From Linnemannia schmuckeri (lineage: Eukaryota; Mortierellomycota; Mortierellomycetes; Mortierellales; Mortierellaceae): 64,000 nucleotides of DNA. The stretch spans positions 1,674,001 to 1,738,000 of the forward strand of contig JANATG010000004.1 of NCBI GenBank assembly GCA_029449235.1, read 5' to 3'. Under the pieces are notes generated by a model that made no database searches, was not told where the DNA came from, and was given only the letters and a program-made list of their open reading frames with translations. The stretch's first letter is position 1. Every line of letters begins with the position of its first letter. Below are positions 48,112 to 60,859 of this stretch, one piece after another. Both the position numbers and the translations under genes were made by a program.

Positions 48112-49956
48112 ATGCCAGCAGTCAACAAAAAAGTCGTCAACCCCGAGAAGGAGATACGCGGGAAGAACAAGGGTAAGAAACCCTACAACCGCAGCAACAA
48201 CGGTGGCAGCGTCCTTAAGAAGAAGTCATACCAGGCCAAGCCCGCCAAGCTGGACGCGGGCGAAGTGGTTGAGGGCTCAGCAGCAATGAAGAAGAAACTC
48301 CGAGATACCCTTCGCCAGCTCAGCAAGAATCCCAAGATGCCTGCCGATACCAAGTTGGAGCTCGAGAGACGTATCGAGGCCTTGAAGCTCCAGATTGCTG
48401 AGAAGCAGGTTGACCAGACCGAGCAGAAGATGGCTGTCAAATACCGTATGGTCAAGTTCATTGGTAAGTTTTTTTTGTTTTTGCTTGTTTTATGGGTGAC
48501 TTTGGAATGGAGTTACTACATTTAATGAATATTTTTTTTCTGAATTTGACACTAATATACTAATTTATGCCTATTATTTCTTTCGTTAGAATCGAAGAAG
48601 GCACAACGCAAGATCTCAGTGTTCATCAAACAGCACCCCAACTGGGAATCGAACGCAGAGGAGAAGGAAGAGCTGGACCAGCTCAAGCTTGACCTCGCCT
48701 ACATCCAGCATTTCCCAAAAACTATCAAATACATTGCCCTCTACCCCAACGAGAACGGCGACGACCCCGCAGTGACAAAGTCGCGGGCCGAGATTCGTGA
48801 GCAGATCCGGACAGGACTCGAGTCAGGAGCGATTGAGCAGTTTGTCAAGAAAGCCCGTGAGGAGGTCAAGGCCAAGATCATTAGCAAGGACAAGTTGTCG
48901 ACCGAGGAGGCAATCAAGTTGACGACAGAGAAGATCAACAAGGGCAAGAAGAGGACTAGAGATCAGGCGGCTGCGGATCAGGAGAACCCCTTGTCAGCTC
49001 GTGCCAAGGCGACTGCTGAGCGTGAGGCTGCCAAGCCCAAGAAGAAGGCTCAGGAGGCTCAGGAGGAGGAGGAGACGTTCTTTGAGACTGTTTCTAAGGG
49101 AGCTGCTGCTGCTGAGGGTGATGCTGCTACCACTGCTACCGAGGAGCCTCCTAAAAAGAAGTCAAAGGCACAGAAGAAGAGGGAAGCTGCCGCTGCTGCT
49201 GCTGCCGCCGCCGATACCAATACCACTGCCACTACCCCAGCAAAGAAGGTGACACCAGCAAAGAAGGAGGCGCCAGCAAAGAAGGAGGCGCCAGCAAAGA
49301 AGAATGCCGCAGCAGCTACCGCTGGCGCCGCGGAGACTGAGGATGCAGAGCCTCAGAAGTTGGGCAAGTGGGCCCGCAAGGCCATTCGCGCCAAGTCGAC
49401 ATTCACCGCCCTTGAGGCCGCCAAGGAGCAGGAAGGAGAGGCCGTAGCACCAGCAGAGGCAGCAGAGGTTGAGGAGGTAAAGCCTGCCAAGAAGGAGGCT
49501 GCACCCAAGAAGGCGCCCGCATCGAAGAAGGAGCCCGCACCTAGGAAGGAGGCTCCCGCTAAGAAGGAGGCTCCCGCTAGGAAGGAGGCTCCCGCTAAGA
49601 AGGAGGCTCCCGCTAGGAAGGAGGCTCCCGCTAAGAAGGAGGCTCCCGCTAAGAAGGAGGCTCCCGCTAAGAAGGAGGCTCCCGCTAAGAAGGAGGCTCC
49701 CGCTAAGAAGGAACCCGCACCCAAGAAGGAGACTCCCGCCAAGACGGAGACTTCTGCACCCGCCAAGGAGGAGGCCGAAGTGAAGATCACGACGGTCAAG
49801 ATCACGGCCGATGACAAGGACGACAGCGATTCCGAGGGCGATACACCCGTAGCGCCCGTGCGCAAGATTGTCAAGATTGATGAGACGCTGTTGAAGGAGC
49901 TGCCTGAAGTGCCCAAGAAGCGCGGTGGTCGTAACTTGAACAAGTTTAGGAAGTAA
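48112..49956 (+). CDS. EFG1: rRNA-processing protein Efg1 with Lys/Ala/Pro repeat tail
   Basis: Nucleolar protein needed for 18S rRNA maturation in yeast. Two exons: 48112-48463 and 48590-49956, with donor GTAAGT and acceptor GTTAG; 572 residues. The Efg1 core covers about 45-200: basic N-terminus, helical KKKLRDTLRQLSKNPKMPAD, then KYRMVKFIESKKAQRKISVF and YIQHFPKTIKYIALYP. Yeast Efg1 is about 230 aa; the extra 350 residues form a charged tail of Ala/Lys/Pro. This includes nine 18-bp tandem units (EAPAKK or EAPARK) at about 49549-49710, and ends with PKKRGGRNLNKFRK. The tail resembles histone H1 or nucleolar KKE/PAKK tails. Start codon lies 175 bp after the Myb gene, same strand. Confidence 0.88.
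49549..49710. repeat. Nine tandem 18-bp units inside EFG1
   Basis: Near-perfect units of GAGGCTCCCGCTAAGAAG, differing mainly at one base that switches Lys to Arg. They encode EAPAKK/EAPARK. In-frame length variation between strains is expected. A weaker related repeat (GCCAGCAAAGAAG) lies at 49234-49310. Confidence 0.85.
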
Positions 49957-50072
49957 ACACAAATCCCTCATGTACAACACTTTCATTTTTTAATTTCATT
50001 TTTTTTTTAGCATTCATTAAACCACATTCACAAAGAAAAACGTTGGAAAAAAAGGCCGTAAGCAATCTACTT

Positions 50073-51746
<1,674 letters not shown>

Positions 51747-52415
51747 CTAAATTTTTTTTGGTGATATCTAGAGGAGAAAGAAGAAGCAGGAGAATAGACT
51801 TGGATAGAAAGACTGCCATGGTCGCGGAAAACAATGGCAAGTACGGATCATTCTTTTGCCTAATCATCCCTCCTTTTATTCTCACCATTGAGTGCACCGA
51901 TGGGCTCTACTACATGCTGTTAAAGTTTTCCGCCCTTTATTTTCCTTTGGCTTTGTTCTTACTCTTCCGTTATGAAAAAGATTCACAGAAATACCTAATC
52001 AGTTCAACATTTTCTTTCTCCATAACAGCAAAACAAAAAATGAGCTAAATGTTCGCATGCATGCATGCACCATTGATATCGATCCGGCAGAGACATCCGA
52101 GTCTCACTATTCATTGGCATATTCACCTTTAAAGATACATTCTGTTCCCATACCAACTCTTGGCGGACGACTAATGCTCCGAGATGAGGAGAGACAAAGA
52201 AATGGACTGCAAGAAGGATGTTTCTGGGAGGGAGCGAGTGGGAAGGGGAAATTTGGTTTCTGGATTTATTGACGCGTCTTTTATTGTCACGTTTTGTGTA
52301 GATAGATACTCATCATGCACGCATCATAAAACATCTTTTTCGTTTTTTTCGATGTTACTTTAATAATAGATCCGTATGAACCATGAGTATATCTAACAAT
52401 TATAGCCAATAATCT
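51747..52415. other. Spacer between the tandem hydrolase copies
   Basis: 669 bp. No sequence resembling the neighbour's first exon on either strand, no open frame of coding character and no repeat signature of an inserted element. A GCATGCATGCATGC string lies near 52057. Confidence 0.5.
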
Positions 52416-54324
52416 CTACTCCTCCTTGGGCGCAGCTTCTTCGTACTTAGAAGTCTCGGTCTTCTTGAACAGCTCAGGGTCATCACCCAATGAAAGAACA
52501 ATCTCAATAGCATCCACAGTACCACTGCTGCCCGTTTTAAAGGTGAACAGCAAGTTCTGCTTCAACACAAAGTCATGCGCAAAGCCCTTGAACGATTCAT
52601 AATGATAGTGTTCCAGCTTGCTCTCAATGGTACGCATCTTCATATATAGTCCACTGCCATCCTCCTGAAGGGTGATCGTAAACTTGCCATAGATGGCGTT
52701 GGTATATTCGCCGGTATAATCGACCAACTCGCGGCTGTGAGGCTGGCCCTCGATGCGGTCAGGGATGTCGTTCTTGGCCATTATGGCGTAGATGTCGTAG
52801 GTCTCTTGGGTTTTCTTGAGGGTATATTCGTGGATCCAGTCCTCGGTCTTAGGCAGGTTCAAGAGGCCATCGGCGATGTAGAAGGGCAGGCTGGAGGGAA
52901 GGTCTGTGACTTGAAGGTTGGCCAAATGGGCAACGACAAGGTCGTCGTCGGGGAAGAAGGCCAAATTTGATCTGTAACCAGGGTTCGAGCCAGCTAGTGA
53001 AAAGCAGAGTAAAGGATAGTGGGTTAGATTGCGTACTCTTACCAAGATGGACGCTCCATCGACTCAATAGCGGCAAGAAGAGAAAGGAAAGTGGGTGCTT
53101 ACCATGGTGGATAATAGTGTGACCCTTGTAAGAGTCCAGGACCCAACCAAAGCTATATCCTGCGGTGGGGGCGAAGTCAGGCTTGCGTGCCTTTGACTTC
53201 ATAATGTTGTGGGGCTTCAGGGTCTCCTGAACGCTTTCCTTGTTCAAAACTTGCTTGCCATCGAGCTCGCCCTCTTTCAAGATAACTTGACCCCACTTGA
53301 CCAAATCCAGGACATTCATGTAGATGTCTCCAGCAGCCGCATCAGCCATGTGAATCTCATCCATGTATCCCTCCTCATAGACACCCTTCTTGGCGTCATC
53401 AAAGGTAGCGGCGTCGTAGGGTCGCGCAAAGTTGGGTAACTTCTCCATCTCTGGCAACGAGAGTCCCGAATCCTTGAGTCCCAGAGGCTCGAGCAACTTG
53501 GCCTTGATCAGCTCTGCATATGTCATTCCAGCGACCTCGGCACCGGCCTCTCCAGCGACGGCGTAGATAATGTTATTGTAGTTGACAATAGGGGACATCT
53601 TTGTGGCGGGCAGTTCGAGGTGCTTGAGCTGCTTGATGAGGTCCCTGGTCGAATCCTTGTTCCTGAACCATGCGAGGTCAATTGATGGCACGGGCTGTTT
53701 GTTGATTTTTTTTTAGGGTGCGAAAAAAAAGACAAAGAGCGTTGAGAGGTCAGCCATGAGATGTCAACAAAATTCTTTATTGATGATGGATTGCAATGAC
53801 AGCTCTTTTGTTGACTTACTGTGCGATGGGCGAGCATGTCAGCCAAGGTCAGCTGGGAAGTCAGGACGGGGTCCTTCAAACGGAACTCGGGGAGGTACTG
53901 AGAGACGGGGGTCTTGTCCCAGTCCATCTTTCCTTCGGCAACCAGTTCGCCAATTGCTGTCGCGGTGAATGCTTTCGTTACTGAGGCAAGGTGAGAGACA
54001 GTCTACACGCCGCATATTTTTTTCGGAGTATCGAGAAGAGAAGAGAATAAATTGTGAGAAAAATTGAGCCTTGAAAAAAGAAATCAGAAATGACAGACAG
54101 GAATGAGAATTTCCCCCTTGTTTCTTTACCTCCTTAGTGAAGGGGTCAGTTTGGTTGCGCTTTCCGAATCCCTCGGCAAAGACGAGCTCGCCCTTGTGCA
54201 TGATGGCGACGCTCATTCCCTTGATACCGCCTTCGATTCTGGCTTTTTCGAGAACCTCGGGAAGGCTAGCGAGGAAGTCCTTGACAGACTTGTTGTCGAC
54301 AGAGGCGGTTTCGACGGTGACCAT
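52416..54324 (-). CDS. Serine beta-lactamase-like hydrolase (class C / LACTB type)
   Basis: Penicillin-binding-protein/beta-lactamase-fold serine hydrolase; likely an esterase or peptidase rather than a resistance enzyme. Four exons: 54130-54324, 53820-54002, 53103-53694, 52416-52993; 515 residues. Start MVTVETASVDNKSVKDFLAS; no signal peptide, so cytosolic by appearance. Catalytic SxxK is SVTK (Ser72, Lys75) inside HLASVTKAFTATAIGELVAE. The Tyr-x-Asn motif is YNN (Tyr165) in VNYNNIIYAVAGEAG. A HH-x-GSNPGY block stands where the third (KTG/HxG) motif is expected. The C-terminal domain (about 330-515) has DYTGEYTNAIYGKFTI and YHYESFKGF, typical of fungal members with an extra beta-rich domain. 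It is the intact member of a tandem pair. Confidence 0.9.
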
Positions 54325-55531
54325 TTTTGGGAGGTGGAGATGGAAGGTGTGTGGTGATGAGGACAAAAAAGGGGAGTGAAACGAGGGCGACTAGCTTTCC
54401 TTTATACATTATTTTATAAAATAAGGTTCTAATCCGACTTATCGACTTGCATCTTGTTTTCCCCAGGAGCCTTGGCTCGTTGACTATTAGCCAACCGCTG
54501 ACCTCTAGCTTCCCAGCACTTGGCTGCGGAAGGAAACGATGCCACCCCAAATGAGCAACAAAGAAAAAAGACGCCGTGTCTAAAAAATGTCGCCCAATTA
54601 GTTATGTCATCCATCCACTACCTCCTGCTGTTACTGCCTCTTCCCTCCCTTCTTCCTTTGGCTCTCAATTCATCCCGATCTCATGTCGCTCATACTCTGC
54701 AAAGGACGATTTTTACTTTTGTTACTGAATTATCCATTTGACACTGGTCAACTCCATAAGCTCCAACAACAAATCCGCCGCCTGGAACCATTCGCCAAGA
54801 TGTCCATTTAACCATTCTTTACCCATCGAATGTACCTTTCACAACATCCTCTCATTTTCCTTTACACCAAACACCGCACCGTGCCAAATAAGTCCCTTGT
54901 CGGTTACAAATGAGGAAATGATCGCGAGGACAACGAAGACATCGAGTTCATGACCGCTCGTTTTGTCAACTCCATCCACCTAGTCCCCTCGTCGCTTGGA
55001 TCCTTGGGCATTTTTTTTCGTCTCGTTTGATTTTTGACTGATGGTGAATGCAGGCATTTCTTGAACAATCGTCTAACCAAGCGTAATGCCTCGCTCTCGC
55101 TCTCCTTTGTCCCTACGCGAGGTCGTCATGGACATCCCGTCCTATATTCGGAACTCGTAGAAGAATTGACAAGACGGGATCTAGGTTTTTTAAAAGAGCT
55201 ACGTGCTGTCGAGTTGTAGAAGACTGATTGATGACTTTAGAGTAGCATATTAAGCGCTTGTTTGGTCCATGTACAAAACAGACGGCGATAAGATAAGATT
55301 GCGAGAGTTGGGGGTTGACAGGACTGTCGGGTTGATACCACAGTGAGGATCACACAGACCCATAATTAAAAATGGAACTAAGCGACGAAAACAAATTCCC
55401 AGAGGACAAGGACGTTGACGCCATCATTTTTTTGTTTGACTTTCTTTTCTTTCAACATTCACTCGTTTTCGTTGCATTCTGACATCACCGCAGCGCAGCC
55501 CCTTTCACTCTCTCTCTTTCTCTCCGCTACG
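54325..55531. other. Interval between the hydrolase and WRNIP1 genes
   Basis: 1.2 kb. It contains an orphan coding-like segment on the plus strand (see 55034-55219) and, before WRNIP1, a CT-rich promoter (55410-55530). The hydrolase side (54330-54450) has AT-rich sequence. No complete gene is visible. Confidence 0.45.
55034..55219 (+). other. Orphan coding-like fragment, unidentified
   Basis: An open frame on the plus strand reads HFLNNRLTKRNASLSL, then RGRHGHPVLYSELVEELTRR and ends KELRAVEL-stop. Its composition and helical C-terminus look protein-like, and a GAATGCAG acceptor-like signal precedes it. About 100 bp upstream another coding-like run (DIEFMTARFVNSIHLVPSS, about 54925-54980) sits in a separate frame. 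No start codon or full set of splice sites joins them convincingly. RGRxGHPVL loosely recalls MobA/MocA-type nucleotidyltransferase C-termini, but that is weak. It may be a gene relic or the last exon of a gene I cannot rebuild. Confidence 0.3.
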
Positions 55532-58324
55532 ATGAACTCATTCAGTAGCCCAAAGGCAAAACGACCCGCCACAGGATCAAATGCACTTCAAAGACAAGGC
55601 TCATCGCTCACACAACCTGCATCCAGCCTAGGTACCTGATCAGCTTTGCTTGGCGATTCGCTGAATGCAAAGTGTAGCGACACACTCTTCCGTTAAAGTG
55701 TAAGGCGACTCTCATGTGCTAACCGCACGACCTTTGAACAACCTGCTATACGCTATACCATAGTACCATGCCCTATCTGCGGGAAATCGATCGCTGAATG
55801 GTAAAAAAATGAACCTTTTGCACATCCTCTCTATCTCTCTTAGCGCACACTGTGATACTCATCGCTCGCTTGATTAATTATGCGATAGGTTTGTCAACAA
55901 CCATCTCGACAACGAATGCACAGGAATGGAAAGCGTAGCCGAATCATTGGTAAAAAAAGCGTCATTCACGGACAACAGAATTATAAATCTCGTGGATTTT
56001 TCAGATACACCTTTTTGAGGGAGAGTGGGACCTAACGGTGCATTTACTATGATATAATGTCGTATATTTTTAGTCACAGCAGACATCGGGCAAGCGGAAG
56101 CATGGAGACACAGTCGACGATTTTGACGACATCGATGGAGCGGCCTTGTTTCAGGATAGCGGCGACAATTACACGGACACGAATCATCGAGACTCGTATT
56201 CAGCCTCTTCGGCAACCTCGAACCAACAACAACATCAACCAATTTCGTTTCAGAGCAGAAAGGATAAGGCCAACGCTGCCGTCCAACGGTCAATGCCATT
56301 GGCAGAACGAGGCAAGTGTTACGATTGCACTCATTAGCTTGAACTCGCGAAAGACAGCGATGTCACGGGAAAAGAGATCGTCAAACTAACAACACAACCT
56401 CGCCCATGTCTTAGCCCGACCTGTTAGTCTGGACGATTTCATTGGACAAAAGGAGTTGGTTGGTCCAGGAGGAATTCTCAGGGCGCTTGTGCTTCAGGAC
56501 ACAGTGCCATCAATCATCCTATGGGGTCCTTGTGGTGTAGGCAAAACGACTTTGGCCAGGATCATTGCACATACAACCAAGGCACAGTTCAAGGAGATGG
56601 GAGCTACAACTCACGGAGTCGCAGACGTCAGGTACAGCACCAATTCAGCTTTATGCGAGCGAAGTAGTGCATTATATGACAGGGTAGGCTAATTAATTTG
56701 TTTGTCTTTTCTTGTGCGCCATTAGGAAAGCATTCGAGGACGCAAAAAATCTCTTCCAGTTTTCAAGACAGCGAACGATTATATTCCTAGATGAAATGTA
56801 AGGAGCATCTTCCATGTCTTTACCGTGACTACGTAGCAGGATACTACAAGATAATTGACCTGCCCTCTCCTTTTTTCATCTTTTTCATAGTCATCGGTTT
56901 ACCAAATCACAGCAAGACATCTTCCTCCCATTTGTCGAAAGAGGCACAATTACACTTATTGGAGCAACGACTGAGAACCCAAGTTTCAGAGTGAACAGTG
57001 CCCTGCTTTCGCGGTGTAGAGTATTGACTCTTGAAAAGCTGTCGCTCAAGGATGGGATGGATAAGATGATCCGAAGGGCTGCACGGATCAAGTGGCGGGA
57101 TATTCTGGATATGGCCTGTGCGCAGATGACCGAGACCGAGCTGGCGACCTTGAACTCCACGTTTGGGCAGAATGATCAAACACTCGACGAGTGGGTTGAT
57201 GCAAAGATCGAGCCGGGGGCCATCAAGTGGCTCATTGATCTCAGTGATGGAGATGGTGTGTGTTTTGATCATCGAAAACTGTAGTTTCATATAGTGTTTG
57301 ATCCTATTTGAATACTGACCTGGCAATTAATTAACCCGTTTCTTTGACACCTAGGTCGATCGGCAATCAACACTTTGGAGATTGGGATCCAAGGTTTATC
57401 AACAACAATTTTGTCCGACGACACTCAGTACGGCAACAACCAAAAGGATCGAGAGGATCAAGAGGATCAAGTAGAGGAAAAGCAACCGTTAGGAGTTCTC
57501 GAGAAACTAGATACTGCCAAACTGACAGGAGAAGCTGTTAAGACGGCGTTCCAAAAGACCCATCTCCAGTATGATCGTCAGGGAGATGAGCATTACAATC
57601 TAATCAGTGCACTTCACAAGTCTGTCCGAGGAGGGTATGTTATTTTGTCGTTCATATGCATATGATAGCTTGAACCAAAAAAAAAAGCCTTGTTGGATGT
57701 ATAACTAACCAACTGGAGTTTGGTCCGATAGGGATGCGGATGCGGCGCTCTATTGGTTGGGACGGATGCTTGTGTCTGGCGAGGAACCATTGTATATTGC
57801 GCGGAGATTGATCCGCATGGCATCCGAAGACATTGGCATGGCCGACTCTGCTGCCCTACCTCTGGTATGTATCGTGATGCAAACGCTGTCGTTGCTTTTG
57901 TTGTACGAGTTGCAGCAACAGCCGCTAATATTGATTGCGTTTTTCATTCGTCTCTGATATGTAGGCGGTGTCGACGTACCAAGCGTGTCAGATGATTGGA
58001 ATGCCCGAGTGCGATGTCAACCTAGCCCATTGCGTAGCTTACATGGCCAAGGCCAAGAAGTCAGTCGATGTCTACTATGCCTACGGTCAAGTGAAGCAGA
58101 CAGTCTCCGAAGAATTCGCGTACCCGGTTCCGATCCATCTCCGAAACGCACCGACCACTCTGATGAAGGATTTGGGTTATGGTGATGGATACAAGTACAA
58201 CCCGCTCTATCCGGAGGGGACTAAAGTCGATCAGGAGTATTTGCCAAAGGGATTGAAGAAGCGCAAGTTCCTGGGCGAAGCACCTGTGATGACTCTGGGC
58301 GAGGACGGAGAATGGCATATGTAA
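55532..58324 (+). CDS. MGS1: AAA+ ATPase WRNIP1/Mgs1 with UBZ finger
   Basis: Replication-fork maintenance ATPase (clamp-loader-like, RarA family) that binds ubiquitinated PCNA. Ten exons: 55532-55631, 55764-55800, 55889-55949, 56074-56311, 56415-56631, 56726-56797, 56891-57255, 57355-57634, 57732-57864, 57965-58324; 620 residues. The UBZ zinc finger (CPICGKSIAEWFVNNHLDNEC, Cys36/Cys39/His51/Cys56) is split across exons 2 and 3. AAA+ core: LDDFIGQKELVGPGG, Walker A GPCGVGKTT near 185, Walker B IIFLDEIHRF, sensor 1 IGATTENPSF, arginine-finger region LLSRCRV. The C-terminal RarA tetramerisation part includes GDADAALYWLGRML, ASEDIGMAD and IHLRNAPTTLMKDLGYG. Intron 4 has a GC donor (G|GCAAGT). 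A charged insert (57430-57490) interrupts the helical domain. Confidence 0.94.
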
Positions 58325-58563
58325 AATTTTGTTGTGCTCACTTTTTTTTTGTTTTTCAAAAATGAAACAAAAAGAGCCGCTTGTCTTCACTCTGCATATT
58401 TCAGTCAAAGCCGAGAACAAGGGTGCTATTGTGTGTTTTTATTGACGTGGGTGAGGGGGCGGAGGTGATGTTGATGGGTTGATGATAAAAGGGCGGGTAG
58501 TGATAGAGTGAGGATAGGGCAAAGGAGAGAGGCGACTAAAACAAAAAAAAAAACGCAACTTTT

Positions 58564-60029
58564 TTACATCTTGAAGTGGTCGTGGTCCTTGTGGGCCTTG
58601 TAGAAAGGAGACTGGATCTGGACATCTTTGAGGATCTCGGCGACCTTCTCCATGACTGTGCTGTTCTCCTTGAGCGACGAATCCATGTTCCAGATCTGGA
58701 AAATGTCAGAGTTCCAGCGTGCCGAGACGGACAAGCCGAAAATCTGATCGCCTATTGATTGAATAGAGAGAGAGAGATACGTCAACAGCGTATTATTGAT
58801 TTTCCGTTGAATGTTCCGTTTGCTTCTGCATTTGTCAATGTTGTGTGCTTTGCCGAATGCGCCTCCCGTTTGTTGTTGTCGCTTTTGCCGAAACTTCCAC
58901 GGGCCCCGTGGTAAAAAAAATTAACAATTAGAATTGGGGGCGGAAGATGATACACCCCTGAGGTTTCTCGCCGCTCTGCCCCCTCCCCTTCTTGCTTGCA
59001 GGAGGAAAGGGGAGCGTTTGTCCATCAACTGATAGGGCAAACGATAAAAATTCATCCTGAAACCCATATCAGATCCAATGATATGCAGGCAATGTCCAGT
59101 CGATTTGTTGTTTTGAACTTCCGGATAGAGGTTTTCGATTGTTGTTGTTGTTATTGTTGAAAGCTTACCCTTGGAGATGGTATCCTCAAACTGCTCGCCA
59201 ATCAAGGCCATCAACAGCTCGCGCCAGACAAAGGCGGTGTCGCCCTTGGCTGTCCTGAAGTTCCATGCGCCTCCGTGCTCGTTCTTGGGATCCTCCCACA
59301 GGGGCTTGACACCCTTGTGGATGAAGTGGAGCGAGCATCTCAAGGTCAGACGCTCAGGACCCGTGATGTTGTTGTACACCGACCAAAAGGACTAATTGGA
59401 TAAAAAGAACAGGTAAAAAGGTAACAAACAACAAAGACAAAATTACAAAAAGGAAAAATCCGCAGTGGGCGAAACGGAGTTTACGTTAGTTGTGTATATT
59501 TTTTATCCCCGAAAGACAACTGGGAAAGAGACAAAAGCAAGAAAAGACAAGGGGCGGGTGTTCGGTCATCTGATTCCCGCACGGCGCAGGCATGGCTATT
59601 CATCCCGCTCAACAAAAGAGAATGAAAAAAGAAAACTTTGTTTTGTCTGTTACCTGGACAGTGTTGACATCGGCAATCTCCTTGAGGTTCTCCGTGTACT
59701 CTGCTGGGGTTGCATTGGCAACGAATCTATTGTTGTTCATTCCAAAAGGAATGGTAGTATCAGGACTTGGATCTTATTCTTCTTTTTTGAAAAACCAAAA
59801 TGAAGACTTGGTCGATGGTCGAGATGATGAAAGAAAAAGGGTCTTACTTGTCGTGCCAAAAGACCCAGTCGTTCCTCAGGGGAATAGGAGTCGCGACTGC
59901 AGCAACGGCAGGGGCTCCATTCTCTGATCCGGAGGGACTCTTTGATTCCACATTGTCGGCTCCTCGGGGCGAAGAAGCAAGGGCCATGGCTCCAACGCCG
60001 TTCTGCTGAAAGACAAGTGATGAAGGCAT
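58564..60029 (-). CDS. eIF4E-family mRNA cap-binding protein
   Basis: Four exons: 59848-60029, 59654-59726, 59169-59391, 58564-58751; 221 residues. Pattern: IPLRNDWVFWHDK (first cap-region Trp), NTVQSFWSVYNNI (equivalent of the eIF4G-facing Trp73 segment), GVKPLWEDPKNEHGGAWNF (Trp102 and Glu103 for cap recognition), LLMALIGEQF and SVSARWNSDIFQIWN (Trp166 equivalent). The usual second stacking-region Trp (mammalian Trp56) is Tyr here (AEYTENLKEI). That, plus the diverged DIFQIWN, suggests a non-class-I member such as a 4EHP/class II or class III type. The start at 60029 (MPSSLVF) is the first in-frame ATG with an unremarkable leader; a later Met (MALASS) is possible. Divergent from CDC7. Confidence 0.9.
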
Positions 60030-60859
60030 AACTAACAACGAGTGGAGATGGATGGAGATCAGTTTAAGGAAGGAGGAGGTGGAGGTGAAGGTTAGAAAGG
60101 GTTGTAATTGGTCGCTGGATATTTGGCAATTGGTTGAAAGGGAAAGGAAGACAGAATATCCTTGCTGGAAGGCTGGCTGTTTGAGAGAGTATGTGTCGTT
60201 CAGGATGGGCAAAGTAAATGGTTACTTCGACGAAAGTTGTAGCTGTGCTCTTGTAGTGTTATTATGATGGAGTGTTGCTTGATTATGATATGGCAAAAAA
60301 CCTACTTACTAGCAGGAGAAAGAGAGAGTGAGAAGAAAGGTGGGACCCGGGAAGAAGGGTAGGGAGGGAGGGAGGGGGGGAGGGGAGAGAGGGGGAGAGA
60401 GAGAGAGGAGGGTGCCTGGGGGTGAAGAGAGAGAGAAGGGGAAGGAGAAGGGAAAAAATCCAAGGAAAAGAACTGCCTTCCCATTTCAGATTCTGGACAG
60501 TATCACGTGCATCAGCATTAGACTGCTCTTTGAAAAACAAGAAGAAGGGCACACTCATTTTTGCCACAGAGCGCCTTTTGACTTTCACCTCATTCCCCCA
60601 CTTCTCCTTGTCGTGATCACCTATAGGAAGAGACCGCCCCTCAAAAGGGACTAACAGCATGATCTAATACCACAACCGCCAACGAGAAGGACAAGGACAC
60701 GAACAGAACAGACCAACCAACAACCAACCAACAAACAAAGGGATACTCAAACAGATTTCCTCATACATTCACCACCAAAAAACAACTTGCCACCAGCAGC
60801 ACTTGTAACATTCACCTTTTGTCACCTTCAACTCAATCGTTGCATCGCCCAGTGCTGCC
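60030..60859. promoter_or_regulatory. Shared upstream region of eIF4E-like (-) and CDC7 (+)
   Basis: 830 bp between start codons. A nearly pure purine tract (plus strand, 60315-60450, GGGAGAGA-type) lies in the middle and could form triplex or open chromatin. CAACCAAC repeats (60705-60740) and a CA-rich leader precede the CDC7 ATG. Confidence 0.45.

Noticed and set aside
49162..49986. 274-codon open frame antisense to EFG1, Leu/Ser/Gly-rich
   Set aside because: It mirrors the 18-bp Lys/Ala/Pro repeats on the other strand. The repetitive LLLSGSLL composition is a by-product of the EFG1 codons.
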